The translations under genes were made by a program, and so were the position numbers. DNA of 64,000 bases from CAIZGX01 sp964385405. Its GTDB lineage: Bacteria > Bacteroidota > Bacteroidia > Flavobacteriales_D > Sanyastnellaceae. Shown here one piece after another: positions 41,513 through 50,439 of the stretch (the first letter of the stretch is position 1; each line of letters begins with the position of its first letter). The notes under the pieces are model-generated. The model did no database searches, had not been told where the DNA came from, and saw only the letters and a list, made by a program, of their open reading frames with translations. The stretch lies in assembly GCA_964385405.1 (NCBI GenBank), contig CAYLOT010000012.1, positions 13,202 to 77,201 of the forward strand. The letters are read 5' to 3'.

Positions 41513-43132
41513 GTGCTATCAGTAAACAACCTTTCGCTTCGTTACGGAAAACGAGCATTATTCGAAGAAGTAAATCTAAAATTCACACCGGGTCACTGCT
41601 ACGGTGTTATTGGCGCGAACGGTGCCGGGAAATCTACTTTTCTGAAAATACTTTCGGGAGAAATTGATCCAACCACCGGAAAGGTTGTCATGGACGCAGG
41701 TGTGCGAATGAGTGTCTTGAAACAAAATCACTTCGAATTCGACCAAGTGCCTGTTCTTCAGACTGTGCTTATGGGAAACCGCAAACTGTGGGATGTGATG
41801 CAAGAGAAAGACGCCATTTATGCGAAAGAAGATTTCTCGGATGCCGATGGTGTGAAAGCTGCTGAGCTCGAGAATATTTTTGCTGAAATGGATGGATGGA
41901 ATGCAGAAAGCGATGCCGCTCAATTGCTCAGCAATCTTGGAATTGGAGACCATTTGCATTACGATTTGGTGCATACCCTGAGTGGTAAAGAAAAAGTTCG
42001 CGTATTGCTTGCTCAAGCACTTTTCGGAAACCCAGAAATTTTATTGCTCGATGAGCCTACGAACGACTTAGACGTAGAAACCATTACTTGGCTTGAAAAC
42101 TTCTTAGCCGATTTTCAAAACACAGTGATTGTGGTATCTCACGACCGTCACTTCTTAGATGCTGTTTGTACGAATATCGTAGATATCGATTTTAGTAAAA
42201 TACAATTGTACGCCGGTAACTATTCCTTCTGGTACGAGAGTAGTCAGTTGGCTGCGCGTCAGAGAAGCGACCAAAACAAGAAGATGGAAGAAAAGCGAAA
42301 AGAACTTCAAGAGTTCGTAGAACGCTTCAGCGCCAATGCTTCTAAGTCGAGACAAGCTACAAGCCGAAAGAAATTATTAGACAAACTTGTCATAGATAAT
42401 ATTCAGCCTAGCACTAGAAAATACCCTGGAATTATTTTCAAACCTGAAAGAGATTGTGGAGATCAAATTCTTCGCGTTGAAAATTTATCCAAAGTAAATC
42501 CAGATGGAAGTGTGCTTTTCAAAGATGTTGAATTCACACTTATTAAAGGCGATAAAGTTGCAATCCTTTCAAAGGACCACACTGCCATTACTTCTTTCTT
42601 TCAAATTATAAATAATTTGGAAGAGCCAACCTCTGGATCGTTTGAATGGGGCAGCACCATTACCACGGCTTACCTTCCGAACAACAACGAAGATTTTTTC
42701 AAATCAGATGATAACCTCATCGATTGGTTACGTCAATTTTCAACGGATAAAGACGAGACATATGTTCGTGGTTTCCTTGGAAAAATGCTTTTCAGTGGTG
42801 AGGAAGTTTTGAAGAAGTGTAATGTTTTATCTGGAGGGGAAAAGGTGCGTTGCATGGTATCACGCATGATGCTAGCTAATGCGAACTGCCTTATGTTAGA
42901 TGAACCTACCAACCACCTCGATCTTGAATCTATTACGGCCTTCAACAACGCCATGAAGGATTGGAAGCATAACGCTCTTTTTACTTCGCATGACCACGAG
43001 TTCACAGAGACTGTTGCGAACAGAATTATTGAGATTACTCCAAAAGGAGTTATCGATAAAAGAATGTCGTACGACGAATACTTAGCAAACGAACAGGTGA
43101 AAGAAACAAGAAAAAGTTTTTACGGATTATAA
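41513..43132 (+). CDS. ABC-F family ATPase (EttA/YbiT-like)
   Basis: A 539-residue soluble protein with two ABC domains. The first has Walker A GANGAGKST, signature LSGKEKVRV and Walker B ILLLDEPTNDLD; the linker of about 80 residues is charged and helical (KKMEEKRKELQEFVERFSANASKSRQATSRKK); the second has signature LSGGEKVRCM and Walker B CLMLDEPTNHLD, but its Walker A is degenerate (LSKDHTAITS). ABC-F proteins act at the ribosomal E site in translation. The layout is closest to the YbiT type. The start codon is GTG at 41513. Not an obvious antibiotic-resistance member. Confidence 0.9.
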   Translation: MLSVNNLSLRYGKRALFEEVNLKFTPGHCYGVIGANGAGKSTFLKILSGEIDPTTGKVVMDAGVRMSVLKQNHFEFDQVPVLQTVLMGNRKLWDVMQEKDAIYAKEDFSDADGVKAAELENIFAEMDGWNAESDAAQLLSNLGIGDHLHYDLVHTLSGKEKVRVLLAQALFGNPEILLLDEPTNDLDVETITWLENFLADFQNTVIVVSHDRHFLDAVCTNIVDIDFSKIQLYAGNYSFWYESSQLAARQRSDQNKKMEEKRKELQEFVERFSANASKSRQATSRKKLLDKLVIDNIQPSTRKYPGIIFKPERDCGDQILRVENLSKVNPDGSVLFKDVEFTLIKGDKVAILSKDHTAITSFFQIINNLEEPTSGSFEWGSTITTAYLPNNNEDFFKSDDNLIDWLRQFSTDKDETYVRGFLGKMLFSGEEVLKKCNVLSGGEKVRCMVSRMMLANANCLMLDEPTNHLDLESITAFNNAMKDWKHNALFTSHDHEFTETVANRIIEITPKGVIDKRMSYDEYLANEQVKETRKSFYGL

Positions 43133-43393
43133 CGCAGAAGCTTCTTCAATCTCCTGAGACAAGGCAACCACTGTTTTAATTTCTGGAACAGCAGATTTAA
43201 TAGCTGCTTCAACACCTGCTTTCATAGTCATGTGAGACTTGCTGCAGCTGGTGCATGCTCCTTTTAATTCAACCAAAGCAGCCATTTCCGATGTTACTTC
43301 TTTCAATTCAATTCCACCTCCATCGGCTTCCAAATAAGGTCTAATGGAATTAAGAGCTTCGTTCACACGTTGAAACAATGAATCTTGTAACAT
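43127..43393 (-). CDS. NifU C-terminal domain Fe-S scaffold protein
   Basis: An 88-residue NifU_C-domain protein with RPYLEADGGGIELKEV and the CxxC pair in GACTSCSKSHMTMK. Such small Nfu proteins hold a cluster between two monomers and pass it to client enzymes. It follows the Mrp ATPase gene with 1 bp between them, which fits a shared Fe-S role. It overlaps the end of the convergent ABC-F gene by 6 bases. Confidence 0.92.
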   Translation of the reverse strand: MLQDSLFQRVNEALNSIRPYLEADGGGIELKEVTSEMAALVELKGACTSCSKSHMTMKAGVEAAIKSAVPEIKTVVALSQEIEEASAL

Positions 43394-43394
43394 A

Positions 43395-44483
43395 TTAATC
43401 TTGAGTTGCAGGTTTACGGAAAGGCATTAAGCGCAATTCCTTTTCAAAGTTAATTAAAAATGACTGCCAATAGCGAGCCGCTGTGGTATTGTCTTGCAGC
43501 ACCGACGGTCTACCGACATCGCCTGCTTCTCGAATACTTTGAATCAAGGGTATTTCACCCAATACAGGAAGATTCAAACTTTCTGCTAATCGTTTGGTTC
43601 CGCCTTCCCCAAAAATGAAATATTTATTTTCTGGAAGTTCAGCTGGGGTGAACCAAGACATATTCTCTACCAATCCCAAGACTGGAATATTTACAGCTGG
43701 AAGCTGAAACATGGCTATGCCCTTTCTAGCATCAACTAAGGCTACTTCCTGAGGTGTGCTCACCACTACCACAGCAGAAATTGGCAAGGTCTGAACAATG
43801 CTCAAATGAACATCGCCCGTTCCCGGAGGAAGGTCCACGATCATGTAATCCAATTCTCCCCATTCAACATCGGTAATCATCTGATTCAAGGCCTTGGTAG
43901 CCATGGGCCCTCTCCAAACCACTGCTTGATCTCCTTCAGTAAAAAAGCCTATGCTCAACACTTTCACTCCATGCGCATCCACAGGAGTCATCACCTGCTT
44001 TCCATTCACCTCTATCAATCGAGGCTTCTCCAACACCACATCGAACATGGTGGGAGCTGAAGGACCGTAAATATCCGCATCGAGCAAACCAACTTTATGG
44101 CCAAGGGCAGCTAATCCTGCTGCTAAATTCGACGACACCGTGCTCTTTCCCACTCCACCTTTCCCACTTGCAACAGCAATAATGTGCTTAACTCCCGGAA
44201 GAATTCTGCGCAGTTCTCCGGTTCTTTCGTCACCCGATATAGCCTCAACATGAACTTTTACTTCGAATTCATTTCCCAAAACACGTTGTATTGCGAAGAC
44301 ACACGCCTCGCGCATACGTTGTTTTGCGTGCATAGCTGGGTTGCTCACTTTCACTTCCAACTCAATCTCATTTCCTTCCGCACGAATAATCTTCACTAGA
44401 TTTAAGGTCACAATGTCCTTCTTCAAATCTGGTTCTTGAACGTTCGCTAACGCGTCTAAAATTGCTGCCTTTGAAACACTCAT
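43395..44483 (-). CDS. Mrp/ApbC family P-loop ATPase lacking the CPxC motif
   Basis: A 362-residue protein: N-terminal MIP18/DUF59 domain (residues 1-85, VQEPDLKKDIVTLNLV), then the ATPase with VASGKGGVGKSTVSSNLA (deviant Walker A), DADIYGPSAPTMF and DLPPGTGDVHLS. Mrp proteins deliver Fe-S clusters, usually with a CPxC pair near the end; here the equivalent site reads ENMSWFTPAELPENKYFIFG, with no cysteine. It overlaps the trmB stop codon (ATGA) and precedes the NifU-domain gene, which does have a CxxC pair. Confidence 0.92.
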   Translation of the reverse strand: MSVSKAAILDALANVQEPDLKKDIVTLNLVKIIRAEGNEIELEVKVSNPAMHAKQRMREACVFAIQRVLGNEFEVKVHVEAISGDERTGELRRILPGVKHIIAVASGKGGVGKSTVSSNLAAGLAALGHKVGLLDADIYGPSAPTMFDVVLEKPRLIEVNGKQVMTPVDAHGVKVLSIGFFTEGDQAVVWRGPMATKALNQMITDVEWGELDYMIVDLPPGTGDVHLSIVQTLPISAVVVVSTPQEVALVDARKGIAMFQLPAVNIPVLGLVENMSWFTPAELPENKYFIFGEGGTKRLAESLNLPVLGEIPLIQSIREAGDVGRPSVLQDNTTAARYWQSFLINFEKELRLMPFRKPATQD

Positions 44484-45187
44484 AGTATTATTTTTTTTGG
44501 CATTCGTGCCTGAATGTATTTAATCTTTCTTCCTTCCTTCAACCACATTTGCTCGTAAAATGTTCGAATCTCCAAAACATCTTTCAGCTTCTCGTCTATC
44601 GTCTCTAAAAATCCAGATTCATAGATGTTATCGTCATGCAAAACTATCTCAGCTCCCATCAATGGAATCTCGCGCAAGGCACGTTCATAGAGCGCAGGAT
44701 TGTCGTGCTTGATATGAACGATACCCTCCGACTTCAACATGCGTTCATAGCGCTTCATATAAAATCCAGAGGTTATTCTTCTGTTTCCATCGTGATCGTT
44801 GGGCATCGGATCTGAAAACGTGAGCCAAATCTCGTCCAATTCATTATCGTCGAAAAAAGCATCAATAAATTCTATTCTAGCCCGAAGAAAAGCCACGTTG
44901 GTTAATCCCATTTCAAGCGAATCCTTCGCGCCCTTATGGAAGCGATGTCCTTTAACGTCTACGCCTAAATAATTTTTATCTAAATTTCTTTGTGCCTGTC
45001 CTACCGCGTACTCCCCTTTTCCACAGCCCAATTCAACAACCAAAGGGTTATCGTTTTTATAAAACTCATGTCGCCATTTTCCTTTCATGAACGTGGCTCC
45101 TTCTTTAATAATTGGCATGAGGTTCGGCTCAAACACATGCGGAAATGTCTTGTTCTCGGCCCACCGCTTTAGTTTATCCTTGCCCAT
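44480..45187 (-). CDS. trmB: tRNA (guanine-N7-)-methyltransferase
   Basis: A 235-residue SAM-dependent methyltransferase that makes m7G46 in tRNA. Visible are the SAM-binding VELGCGKGEYAVGQA, NYLGVDVKGHRFHKGA and the TrmB-typical IWLTFSDPMPNDH in place of the more usual FPDPWPK. Length is typical. It begins 1 bp after the stop codon of the thioesterase gene and is the second gene of a four-gene operon (thioesterase, trmB, mrp, nifU-like). Confidence 0.93.
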   Translation of the reverse strand: MGKDKLKRWAENKTFPHVFEPNLMPIIKEGATFMKGKWRHEFYKNDNPLVVELGCGKGEYAVGQAQRNLDKNYLGVDVKGHRFHKGAKDSLEMGLTNVAFLRARIEFIDAFFDDNELDEIWLTFSDPMPNDHDGNRRITSGFYMKRYERMLKSEGIVHIKHDNPALYERALREIPLMGAEIVLHDDNIYESGFLETIDEKLKDVLEIRTFYEQMWLKEGRKIKYIQARMPKKIIL

Positions 45188-45188
45188 G

Positions 45189-45599
45189 TTAATTCGCTAA
45201 AAATATGGTGCGCCATTGCTCTGGAATGGCCTGTGGACGCTGTTCTTTATGATTGAAGCAAACAAGAACTGACTTACCTGTTGCACACAGACGCTCTCCA
45301 ACAACTACTCGGTAACAGACTGAAAAACTCTTATTTCCAACGTGTTCTACCCACAACCGAATGTTCATTCGGTCGTTTAAGAATACAGGATAGATGTAAT
45401 CTATTTCATTTCGAGCCACAATTACACCATCTTCATTCCAATTCCAAATACGCGCCACACGCTCTTTGAAATAGGCCATGCGTGCTTGTTCGAAATAACT
45501 CAAGTACACTGCATTGTTCACATGCCCCATGGCATCTATGTCGGCGAAACGAATTTCAACAGATGTTTCGAATATCTCTTTCCCTTCGGGCTCTTCCAT
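45189..45599 (-). CDS. Acyl-CoA thioesterase, 4HBT/YbgC-like hotdog
   Basis: A 136-residue single hotdog-fold protein with the catalytic pattern FADIDAMGHVNNAVYLSYFEQAR (Asp and GHVNN) typical of 4-hydroxybenzoyl-CoA/YbgC-type thioesterases. The substrate is unknown. It is the first gene of the trmB/mrp/nifU operon, with a -7 box TATCTTTG (45617-45624) 17 bases before the ATG. Confidence 0.88.
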   Translation of the reverse strand: MEEPEGKEIFETSVEIRFADIDAMGHVNNAVYLSYFEQARMAYFKERVARIWNWNEDGVIVARNEIDYIYPVFLNDRMNIRLWVEHVGNKSFSVCYRVVVGERLCATGKSVLVCFNHKEQRPQAIPEQWRTIFLAN

Positions 45600-45616
45600 A
45601 AACTAATTTTAGAGCA

Positions 45617-45624
45617 CAAAGATA
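45617..45624 (-). promoter_or_regulatory. -7 box (TATCTTTG) of the thioesterase-trmB-mrp-nifU operon
   Basis: Exact TAnnTTTG match on the minus strand, 17 bases before the ATG at 45599. Confidence 0.58.
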
Positions 45625-45640
45625 ATTCCGAGCACCCGAT

Positions 45641-47038
45641 CTATTTTGAAAAAACTTGATAGCCGTATGGAGCCAAGGCGCGCTGATTTCTAGAATAAAG
45701 TGAAAAGGTCTCACTGTTAAAAATACTTCTGAAATCACCATCAGGAACTTCATCTGTAAAATTGAAAACCTGTGGTTTGTCAGAGAAATTCAACAACACA
45801 ACCACTTGACGATCACCGTTTGTGCGCGCATACGCGTACAAGACGTCATCATTAGAAGTCTTCAATTTCTTAAAACTTCCACCAAATTCGCCGTTCCACA
45901 AGGCCGGATTATCGTGATGAACCGCAAGTAATCTCTTATAAAAATCACTGTTCACATAATTATTGAAGTAAGCAGTATCCTTATCGAAAAAACGCAATCG
46001 TTTTGGATTTCCCTTGGCATCTACTTCCCCACCTTCTTGCGAGGTGTAAACCAAAGGCATTCCCTGAAGCGTGAAAGATAATACATCGAAAAGCTTACGC
46101 TTCACACCGTAACGCTCACCTCCTGTCCCATTCCAAGTATTCTCATCGTGATTGGTTGTAAAGCCCATACGATACGCACTCTTTTGAAATGCAGTATCTG
46201 ATTTTGCCATATACTCATCGAATGCATAAAGTGATTTCTCGCCCTTAGCAACGGCATTCATGATGCCCATTAACTCCCAACTGTACGACATATCGAACGC
46301 CTTCAAGTGATGATCTTTTTGTTCCGCCTCGGCCAACATGAAAACAGGTTTGATTGCGTCTAATGCTGCTCGCGCATCATTCCAAAAATCTGTTGGAACG
46401 TTCATGGCCACATCGCAACGGTACCCATCTATTCCGCAGTCTCTCACCCAATATTCCATTGCACGAATCATTTCTTTTCGAAGATCTTGATTGTCATAAT
46501 TCAAATCTGCAACATCTGACCAATCTGGAACAGGCGGAACAATGTTTCCGTTCGCATCATGTGTATACCAATCTGGGTGTTGCAAAACCCATGGATGATC
46601 CCAAGCCGTGTGATTAGCTACCCAATCGAGAATTACATACATTCCCAATTCATGTGCTTTGTTAACCAAACGCTTGAAATCTTCTACCGTACCAAATTCA
46701 GGATTTACACCTGTGTAATTCTTCACACTATAATAACTCCCTAAACTCCCCTTTCTATTCAACTGTCCAATTGGGTTAATTGGCATTAACCACAAAATAT
46801 CTACACCCAATGAATCAATTCGTGGAAGATCCTTCTCGAGCGCCGCGAAAGTGCCTGCAGCAGTGTGCTGTCGAACATTTACTTCATAAATAGTGGCGTT
46901 TTTTGACCAACTTGGATGTCGCACAACTTTGGTTTCAGAATAGCCAATTTGCTTGGCTTCTGAAGTGTAATCTTGATTTTTAGTCACCCCGCAACTTGCC
47001 AAAGCAAATGCCAATAACACATATAAATTATTTTTCAT
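45641..47038 (-). CDS. GH13 alpha-amylase family lipoprotein
   Basis: A 465-residue lipoprotein (lipobox ALASCG, Cys16) with all four GH13 regions: DWVANHTAWDH, GYRCDVAMNVP (nucleophile Asp), MLAEAEQ (acid/base Glu) and TTNHDENT. Unlike the enzyme at 21.4 kb it has no N-terminal beta domain. It is probably exposed on the periplasmic or outer face of the membrane and acts on alpha-glucans; exact specificity is unknown. The ATG at 47038 is chosen because a -7 box TATATTTG (47060-47067) overlaps the alternative start at 47062. Confidence 0.9.
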   Translation of the reverse strand: MKNNLYVLLAFALASCGVTKNQDYTSEAKQIGYSETKVVRHPSWSKNATIYEVNVRQHTAAGTFAALEKDLPRIDSLGVDILWLMPINPIGQLNRKGSLGSYYSVKNYTGVNPEFGTVEDFKRLVNKAHELGMYVILDWVANHTAWDHPWVLQHPDWYTHDANGNIVPPVPDWSDVADLNYDNQDLRKEMIRAMEYWVRDCGIDGYRCDVAMNVPTDFWNDARAALDAIKPVFMLAEAEQKDHHLKAFDMSYSWELMGIMNAVAKGEKSLYAFDEYMAKSDTAFQKSAYRMGFTTNHDENTWNGTGGERYGVKRKLFDVLSFTLQGMPLVYTSQEGGEVDAKGNPKRLRFFDKDTAYFNNYVNSDFYKRLLAVHHDNPALWNGEFGGSFKKLKTSNDDVLYAYARTNGDRQVVVLLNFSDKPQVFNFTDEVPDGDFRSIFNSETFSLYSRNQRALAPYGYQVFSK

Positions 47039-47059
47039 AAGGAAGGAAATACTTAGTGT

Positions 47060-47067
47060 CAAATATA
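47060..47067 (-). promoter_or_regulatory. -7 box (TATATTTG) of the GH13 lipoprotein gene
   Basis: Exact TAnnTTTG match, 21 bases before the ATG at 47038. Confidence 0.55.
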
Positions 47068-47079
47068 CACGAAGCCTGC

Positions 47080-47967
47080 TTAACTCGAACTATGAATTTT
47101 CCACAAACGAACGGTACCGTCATCACTCGCTGAAAGAAGTAATCCATTCTTCATAAAATGCAAGGCATTCACACTTCGCGCATGACTACCCGCACACAAG
47201 AAATCAAGTGTTACTGCGTCCCAAACTTTAATCTCTTTGTCACGACTTCCCGAAACAAAGACATGGCAATTTGGATGAAAAGCAATGGCGTATACATTCC
47301 CCTTATGAGCGGAGAAGTTTACAACGGGGGCATATTTTTTTTTTGAATTCCAAAAGGAAATTTCACCGTCGCGTCCGCCTGTTATGAGCACATTCTTTTT
47401 TGGATGAAAAGCACATGAAGTAACACCCAAATCATTGACTTTTCTCTTTTCAATTGAATTAAAGAAAATCGGATCTACGACTTCGATTTCACCATTGGCA
47501 AAAGGAAAGGCCAATTCCGATTCATGATCACTCACTGCAAATCGACGAATTTTTGCGTCTGATAGAGGAATTGTTCTGCAATAAGTAGCGTCAGATCTGT
47601 TCCATTCTATAACATTGCCGTCACCACCAACACTTAAGATTCTTTCCTGTACAATTTTAATATCGAACACACCACCTGGGTGAACCTTATAGTTTTTTAT
47701 TTCCTTTTTATTCTGAATATCAACCACACTCAACGTGTTCTGCTGACATCCAATCCACAAAAAACAAGTCGTTTCATCGTAAAGTAACGAAAACACAGCA
47801 CTTGTAGTTTTAATCTGAATCTCTGAGGCGGCGCCATACTCCGTATTCCATTCGGTAATAGCCCCGTTCGCTGCTGCTGTAAAAAAAGAGTCCGAGTGTG
47901 TGCCATCTGTAATTGCATACAGCGGCGTTTTCATATCCCCGAATGAATCAAGCAGCTCCAACTTCAT
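47080..47967 (-). CDS. WD40-repeat beta-propeller protein
   Basis: A 295-residue cytosolic protein made of about seven WD40 blades, with clear endings such as GNVIEWNRSD, GEISFWNSKK, KEIKVWDAVT and GTVRLWKIHS, and the spacing GGDG/GGRDG/GSRD/SASDDG before them. There is no signal peptide or extra domain. WD40 proteins are scaffolds; the partner is unknown. A -7-like box TAAATTAG (47972-47979) lies 4 bases before the ATG, right next to the terminator of the RRM gene. Confidence 0.88.
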   Translation of the reverse strand: MKLELLDSFGDMKTPLYAITDGTHSDSFFTAAANGAITEWNTEYGAASEIQIKTTSAVFSLLYDETTCFLWIGCQQNTLSVVDIQNKKEIKNYKVHPGGVFDIKIVQERILSVGGDGNVIEWNRSDATYCRTIPLSDAKIRRFAVSDHESELAFPFANGEIEVVDPIFFNSIEKRKVNDLGVTSCAFHPKKNVLITGGRDGEISFWNSKKKYAPVVNFSAHKGNVYAIAFHPNCHVFVSGSRDKEIKVWDAVTLDFLCAGSHARSVNALHFMKNGLLLSASDDGTVRLWKIHSSS

Positions 47968-47971
47968 TGCG

Positions 47972-47979
47972 CTAATTTA
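47972..47979 (-). promoter_or_regulatory. -7-like box (TAAATTAG) 4 bases before the WD40 ATG
   Basis: One mismatch to TAnnTTTG; spacer cgca. It lies directly downstream of the RRM-gene terminator. Confidence 0.4.
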
Positions 47980-47985
47980 AAATAA

Positions 47986-48007
47986 AAAAGGGACCGAAGT
48001 CCCTTTT
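47986..48007 (-). terminator. Rho-independent terminator of the RRM gene
   Basis: A 9-bp stem (AAAAGGGAC against GTCCCTTTT) closed on the minus strand by a ttcg tetraloop and followed by a T-run. Confidence 0.92.
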
Positions 48008-48032
48008 AAAATTAAGTCAAAAGCGTATTGAA

Positions 48033-48320
48033 TCAATATCCTTGACGGAATCCACCTTCTCTACGATTAGAGGTGCGTGGACGGTCTTCAGCTTCTTTAA
48101 CGTTGATTTTGCGGCCTTTCATTTCAGCTTGGTCTAAAGCGTCAATTGCGTTGCGTGCTTCAGCATCATCTGACATTTCAACAAACCCAAAACCGCGTGA
48201 ACGACCGGTATCACGGTCAGTAATCACTTTAGCAGAAGATACTTCACCGTATTGAGCGAAGATTGCTTGGAGCTCATCGCTCGTTAGACTGTAGTTCAGT
48301 CCAGAAACAAAAATGTTCAT
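48033..48320 (-). CDS. Small RRM RNA-binding protein
   Basis: A 95-residue single RRM protein with both RNP motifs: RNP2 IFVSGLNY and RNP1 RGFGFVEM. The final residues are Arg- and Gly-containing (RREGGFRQGY). Such small RRM proteins are abundant in Bacteroidota and are thought to bind RNA broadly, perhaps in the place of Hfq or cold-shock proteins. It has an own promoter, a leader of about 80 bases and a strong terminator, so it is expressed alone. Confidence 0.93.
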   Translation of the reverse strand: MNIFVSGLNYSLTSDELQAIFAQYGEVSSAKVITDRDTGRSRGFGFVEMSDDAEARNAIDALDQAEMKGRKINVKEAEDRPRTSNRREGGFRQGY

Positions 48321-48408
48321 AAAAAAAATAAAAATTAATTAATGCTTACCCTTCGCCTAGTTGTATTCTATGAAAAGAATAAAAATCTAGATTCACAATA
48401 AGCTGTAA

Positions 48409-48416
48409 CAAAGATA
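48409..48416 (-). promoter_or_regulatory. -7 box (TATCTTTG) of the RRM gene
   Basis: Exact TAnnTTTG match with a TTG 19 bases upstream; it gives a leader of about 80 AT-rich bases before the ATG at 48320. Confidence 0.65.
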
Positions 48417-48455
48417 GACGAATTTATCACACTTGCAAGAAAAACGACATTTTTC

Positions 48456-49280
48456 TTAGTTTAAGATTTCTAATTCGATTTCATGTCCGGCGTGCGAACG
48501 AACATTCAATACTTGCTGATTCTCTAAAATCAAGTATTGTCCTATAATACCCTTCAACTTTCCTTCATAAATATTCTCAGGCAGCAACTTAAATGTCTTG
48601 GGATTTACGGGGCGCTCCTCACATGGGAACTGAATCTTCCAAACGTTGTCCTCGTGATCTACGAAATCTTGAAATGCATTGGGAATTTCAAATAACAAAC
48701 TCTCTTTTTCTTCAATCAAACTTGCCCCCAAGTTAACAACCGGCTGAAGCATTCCCTTCCAATTTGATTTATCAGAAACGTGCTGCTTTAACAGAACCTC
48801 GAACTCTCCTGCCAATTGTCGGTATGGCACTCTTGCGAAAACGATCCCCTCACGCGCTCCTTGATCTATCCACCTAGAAAGTAAGTTTCGTTCTGAGGTA
48901 ACCCCTACCTTAACACCTGATGTATAAGATAAATAAACAACGTGCGGAATAAGATGATTCACTCGCTCCCACTCCATATCGCCGCGCAATGCAATGCCTT
49001 CATGTGCTTGACACAATTCAGGGTGAATTATACACGGAGAGGCATTTGATGAATCTTGAAATCCGTTCCAACATAACCCTTCACCAAAAGTTTTATTCAA
49101 TTTTTCTCCGTGCAGAACGCATCTAATTTCGCCTGTAGCTCGGATTCGCACCCGCATACCAACGCATTCATTTAAATTAAGCTCTCCCGTTAATTCCAAA
49201 TTACTGTATAGCGGCAGAACATACTGCGCCATACCGTTTTCGGACAACAACGTCCGCATCTTTCTTAAATGAGTCTTCAT
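48456..49280 (-). CDS. DUF2797 protein (GIY-YIG-like)
   Basis: A 274-residue protein with the DUF2797 pattern: four cysteines in the first half (GEIRCVLHGEKL, EGLCWNG, SPCIIHPELC) that may bind a metal, then HVVYLSYTSGVKVGVTSERNLLSRWIDQGA, which resembles a GIY-YIG nuclease core. Function is not established. The ATG at 49280 is chosen over one at 49346, which would overlap the divergent gene at 49335. It has no operon partner. Confidence 0.8.
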   Translation of the reverse strand: MKTHLRKMRTLLSENGMAQYVLPLYSNLELTGELNLNECVGMRVRIRATGEIRCVLHGEKLNKTFGEGLCWNGFQDSSNASPCIIHPELCQAHEGIALRGDMEWERVNHLIPHVVYLSYTSGVKVGVTSERNLLSRWIDQGAREGIVFARVPYRQLAGEFEVLLKQHVSDKSNWKGMLQPVVNLGASLIEEKESLLFEIPNAFQDFVDHEDNVWKIQFPCEERPVNPKTFKLLPENIYEGKLKGIIGQYLILENQQVLNVRSHAGHEIELEILN

Positions 49281-49334
49281 AATTTTGAAACAAAGAAAAA
49301 GAATACTATATTCGTTTGAACAAATTCTTTCAAT

Positions 49335-50276
49335 ATGAAGAAACAATTACTTTCTCTTTTTGTCTTTAGTACAATACTTTCTGCCTCTGCACAGACCGTT
49401 CTTTTCGAAGATAATTTCGATTCATACACTGTGGGAACAGGCGTTGTTGCTCAAAATTCAGCTTATTGGGCATATTGGAGCGCCGGCACGGCTTCTGATG
49501 CAACTGTAAGTTCAGACTTTGCAAGCAGTGGAGCCAATAGCGTCAATGTAAGCGGGACTTCCAATGACCTCGTGTTACCAATAGGTCCTTATTCTTCGGG
49601 AAAATATGACGTGAAATTTAAGATGTACCTTCCTGCAGGTGCAGGAGGTTACTTCAATGCGTTGCACACTTGGTCTGGATCTTCTGCAACTTATCAATGG
49701 GCTTGCGATATGTTTTTTGATGGTACAGGTGTTGCCACTTGGACAACAGGCGGAACTCAGGGTGGCGCTGTAACTGTTGGAACTGACACCTGGTTCGACG
49801 TTCAAATAACCGCAGACATGGACAATGATCTTGGAAGAATTTACTTGAATGGAATTCCAGCCGTTGAATGGCAATGGAGTTTAAATAACGCCAATGGCAC
49901 TGCAGGTTCAAATACACTTGCCGCCGTGAACTTCTATGGTACCAACGCGGCTAATGGGAATGGGGACTACTACATTGACGATGTTCAAGTCATTGAATCT
50001 ACCGGTGTTTCTGTTAAACCTTTGACTTCTGAAAAGATTTCTAAAGTTTCTATTTATCCAAATCCAACTAATTCAAACTTCAACATTGAAATTCCAGAGA
50101 ATTTTGTTGGTGGTGAGATAAGCATAATAGACTTAACCGGGAAAGTTGTTTTGAAAGATCGTGTCACGCAAAGCTCAATTAAGCGCATTGATGTTTCAAA
50201 CTTGAACGACGGTATTTATTTGATTCGCATGAATAACGGTGCTGTTCAATACACTGACAGGCTGGTAAAAAAGTAA
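49335..50276 (+). CDS. Secreted lectin-like protein with T9SS type A sorting domain
   Basis: A 313-residue exported protein: signal peptide (cut near ASAQ, residue 20), a jelly-roll, concanavalin/LamG-like domain (about 25-220; LFEDNFDSYTVG, YDVKFKMYLPAG, WFDVQITADMDNDLGRIYLNG), and a T9SS type A sorting domain (KVSIYPNPTNSNFNIEI to DGIYLIRMNNG, ending KK). It is probably displayed on or released from the surface via T9SS. The ligand is unknown, and no catalytic residues are visible. Confidence 0.82.
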   Translation: MKKQLLSLFVFSTILSASAQTVLFEDNFDSYTVGTGVVAQNSAYWAYWSAGTASDATVSSDFASSGANSVNVSGTSNDLVLPIGPYSSGKYDVKFKMYLPAGAGGYFNALHTWSGSSATYQWACDMFFDGTGVATWTTGGTQGGAVTVGTDTWFDVQITADMDNDLGRIYLNGIPAVEWQWSLNNANGTAGSNTLAAVNFYGTNAANGNGDYYIDDVQVIESTGVSVKPLTSEKISKVSIYPNPTNSNFNIEIPENFVGGEISIIDLTGKVVLKDRVTQSSIKRIDVSNLNDGIYLIRMNNGAVQYTDRLVKK

Positions 50277-50295
50277 AAGAAAATTTTCTAAACAG

Positions 50296-50327
50296 AAAGG
50301 AGCCCAGAAATTGGCTCCTTTTTTTAT
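50296..50327 (+). terminator. Rho-independent terminator after the lectin-like gene
   Basis: A 9-bp stem (AAAGGAGCC against GGCTCCTTT) with an 8-base loop, followed by a T-run. Confidence 0.88.
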
Positions 50328-50404
50328 TTTTGGACCAATAGTTGAATAACAATTTCCAAATGTGGATTCTGAAAAGAATTCAGTGTTGAAAAGCAACGTA
50401 TACC

Positions 50405-50412
50405 TAACTTTG
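50405..50412 (+). promoter_or_regulatory. -7 box (TAACTTTG) of the TlpA-like gene
   Basis: Exact TAnnTTTG match, 27 bases before the ATG at 50440. Confidence 0.58.
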
Positions 50413-50439
50413 AATGTCTATTAGAGAGTACCGAAATTT

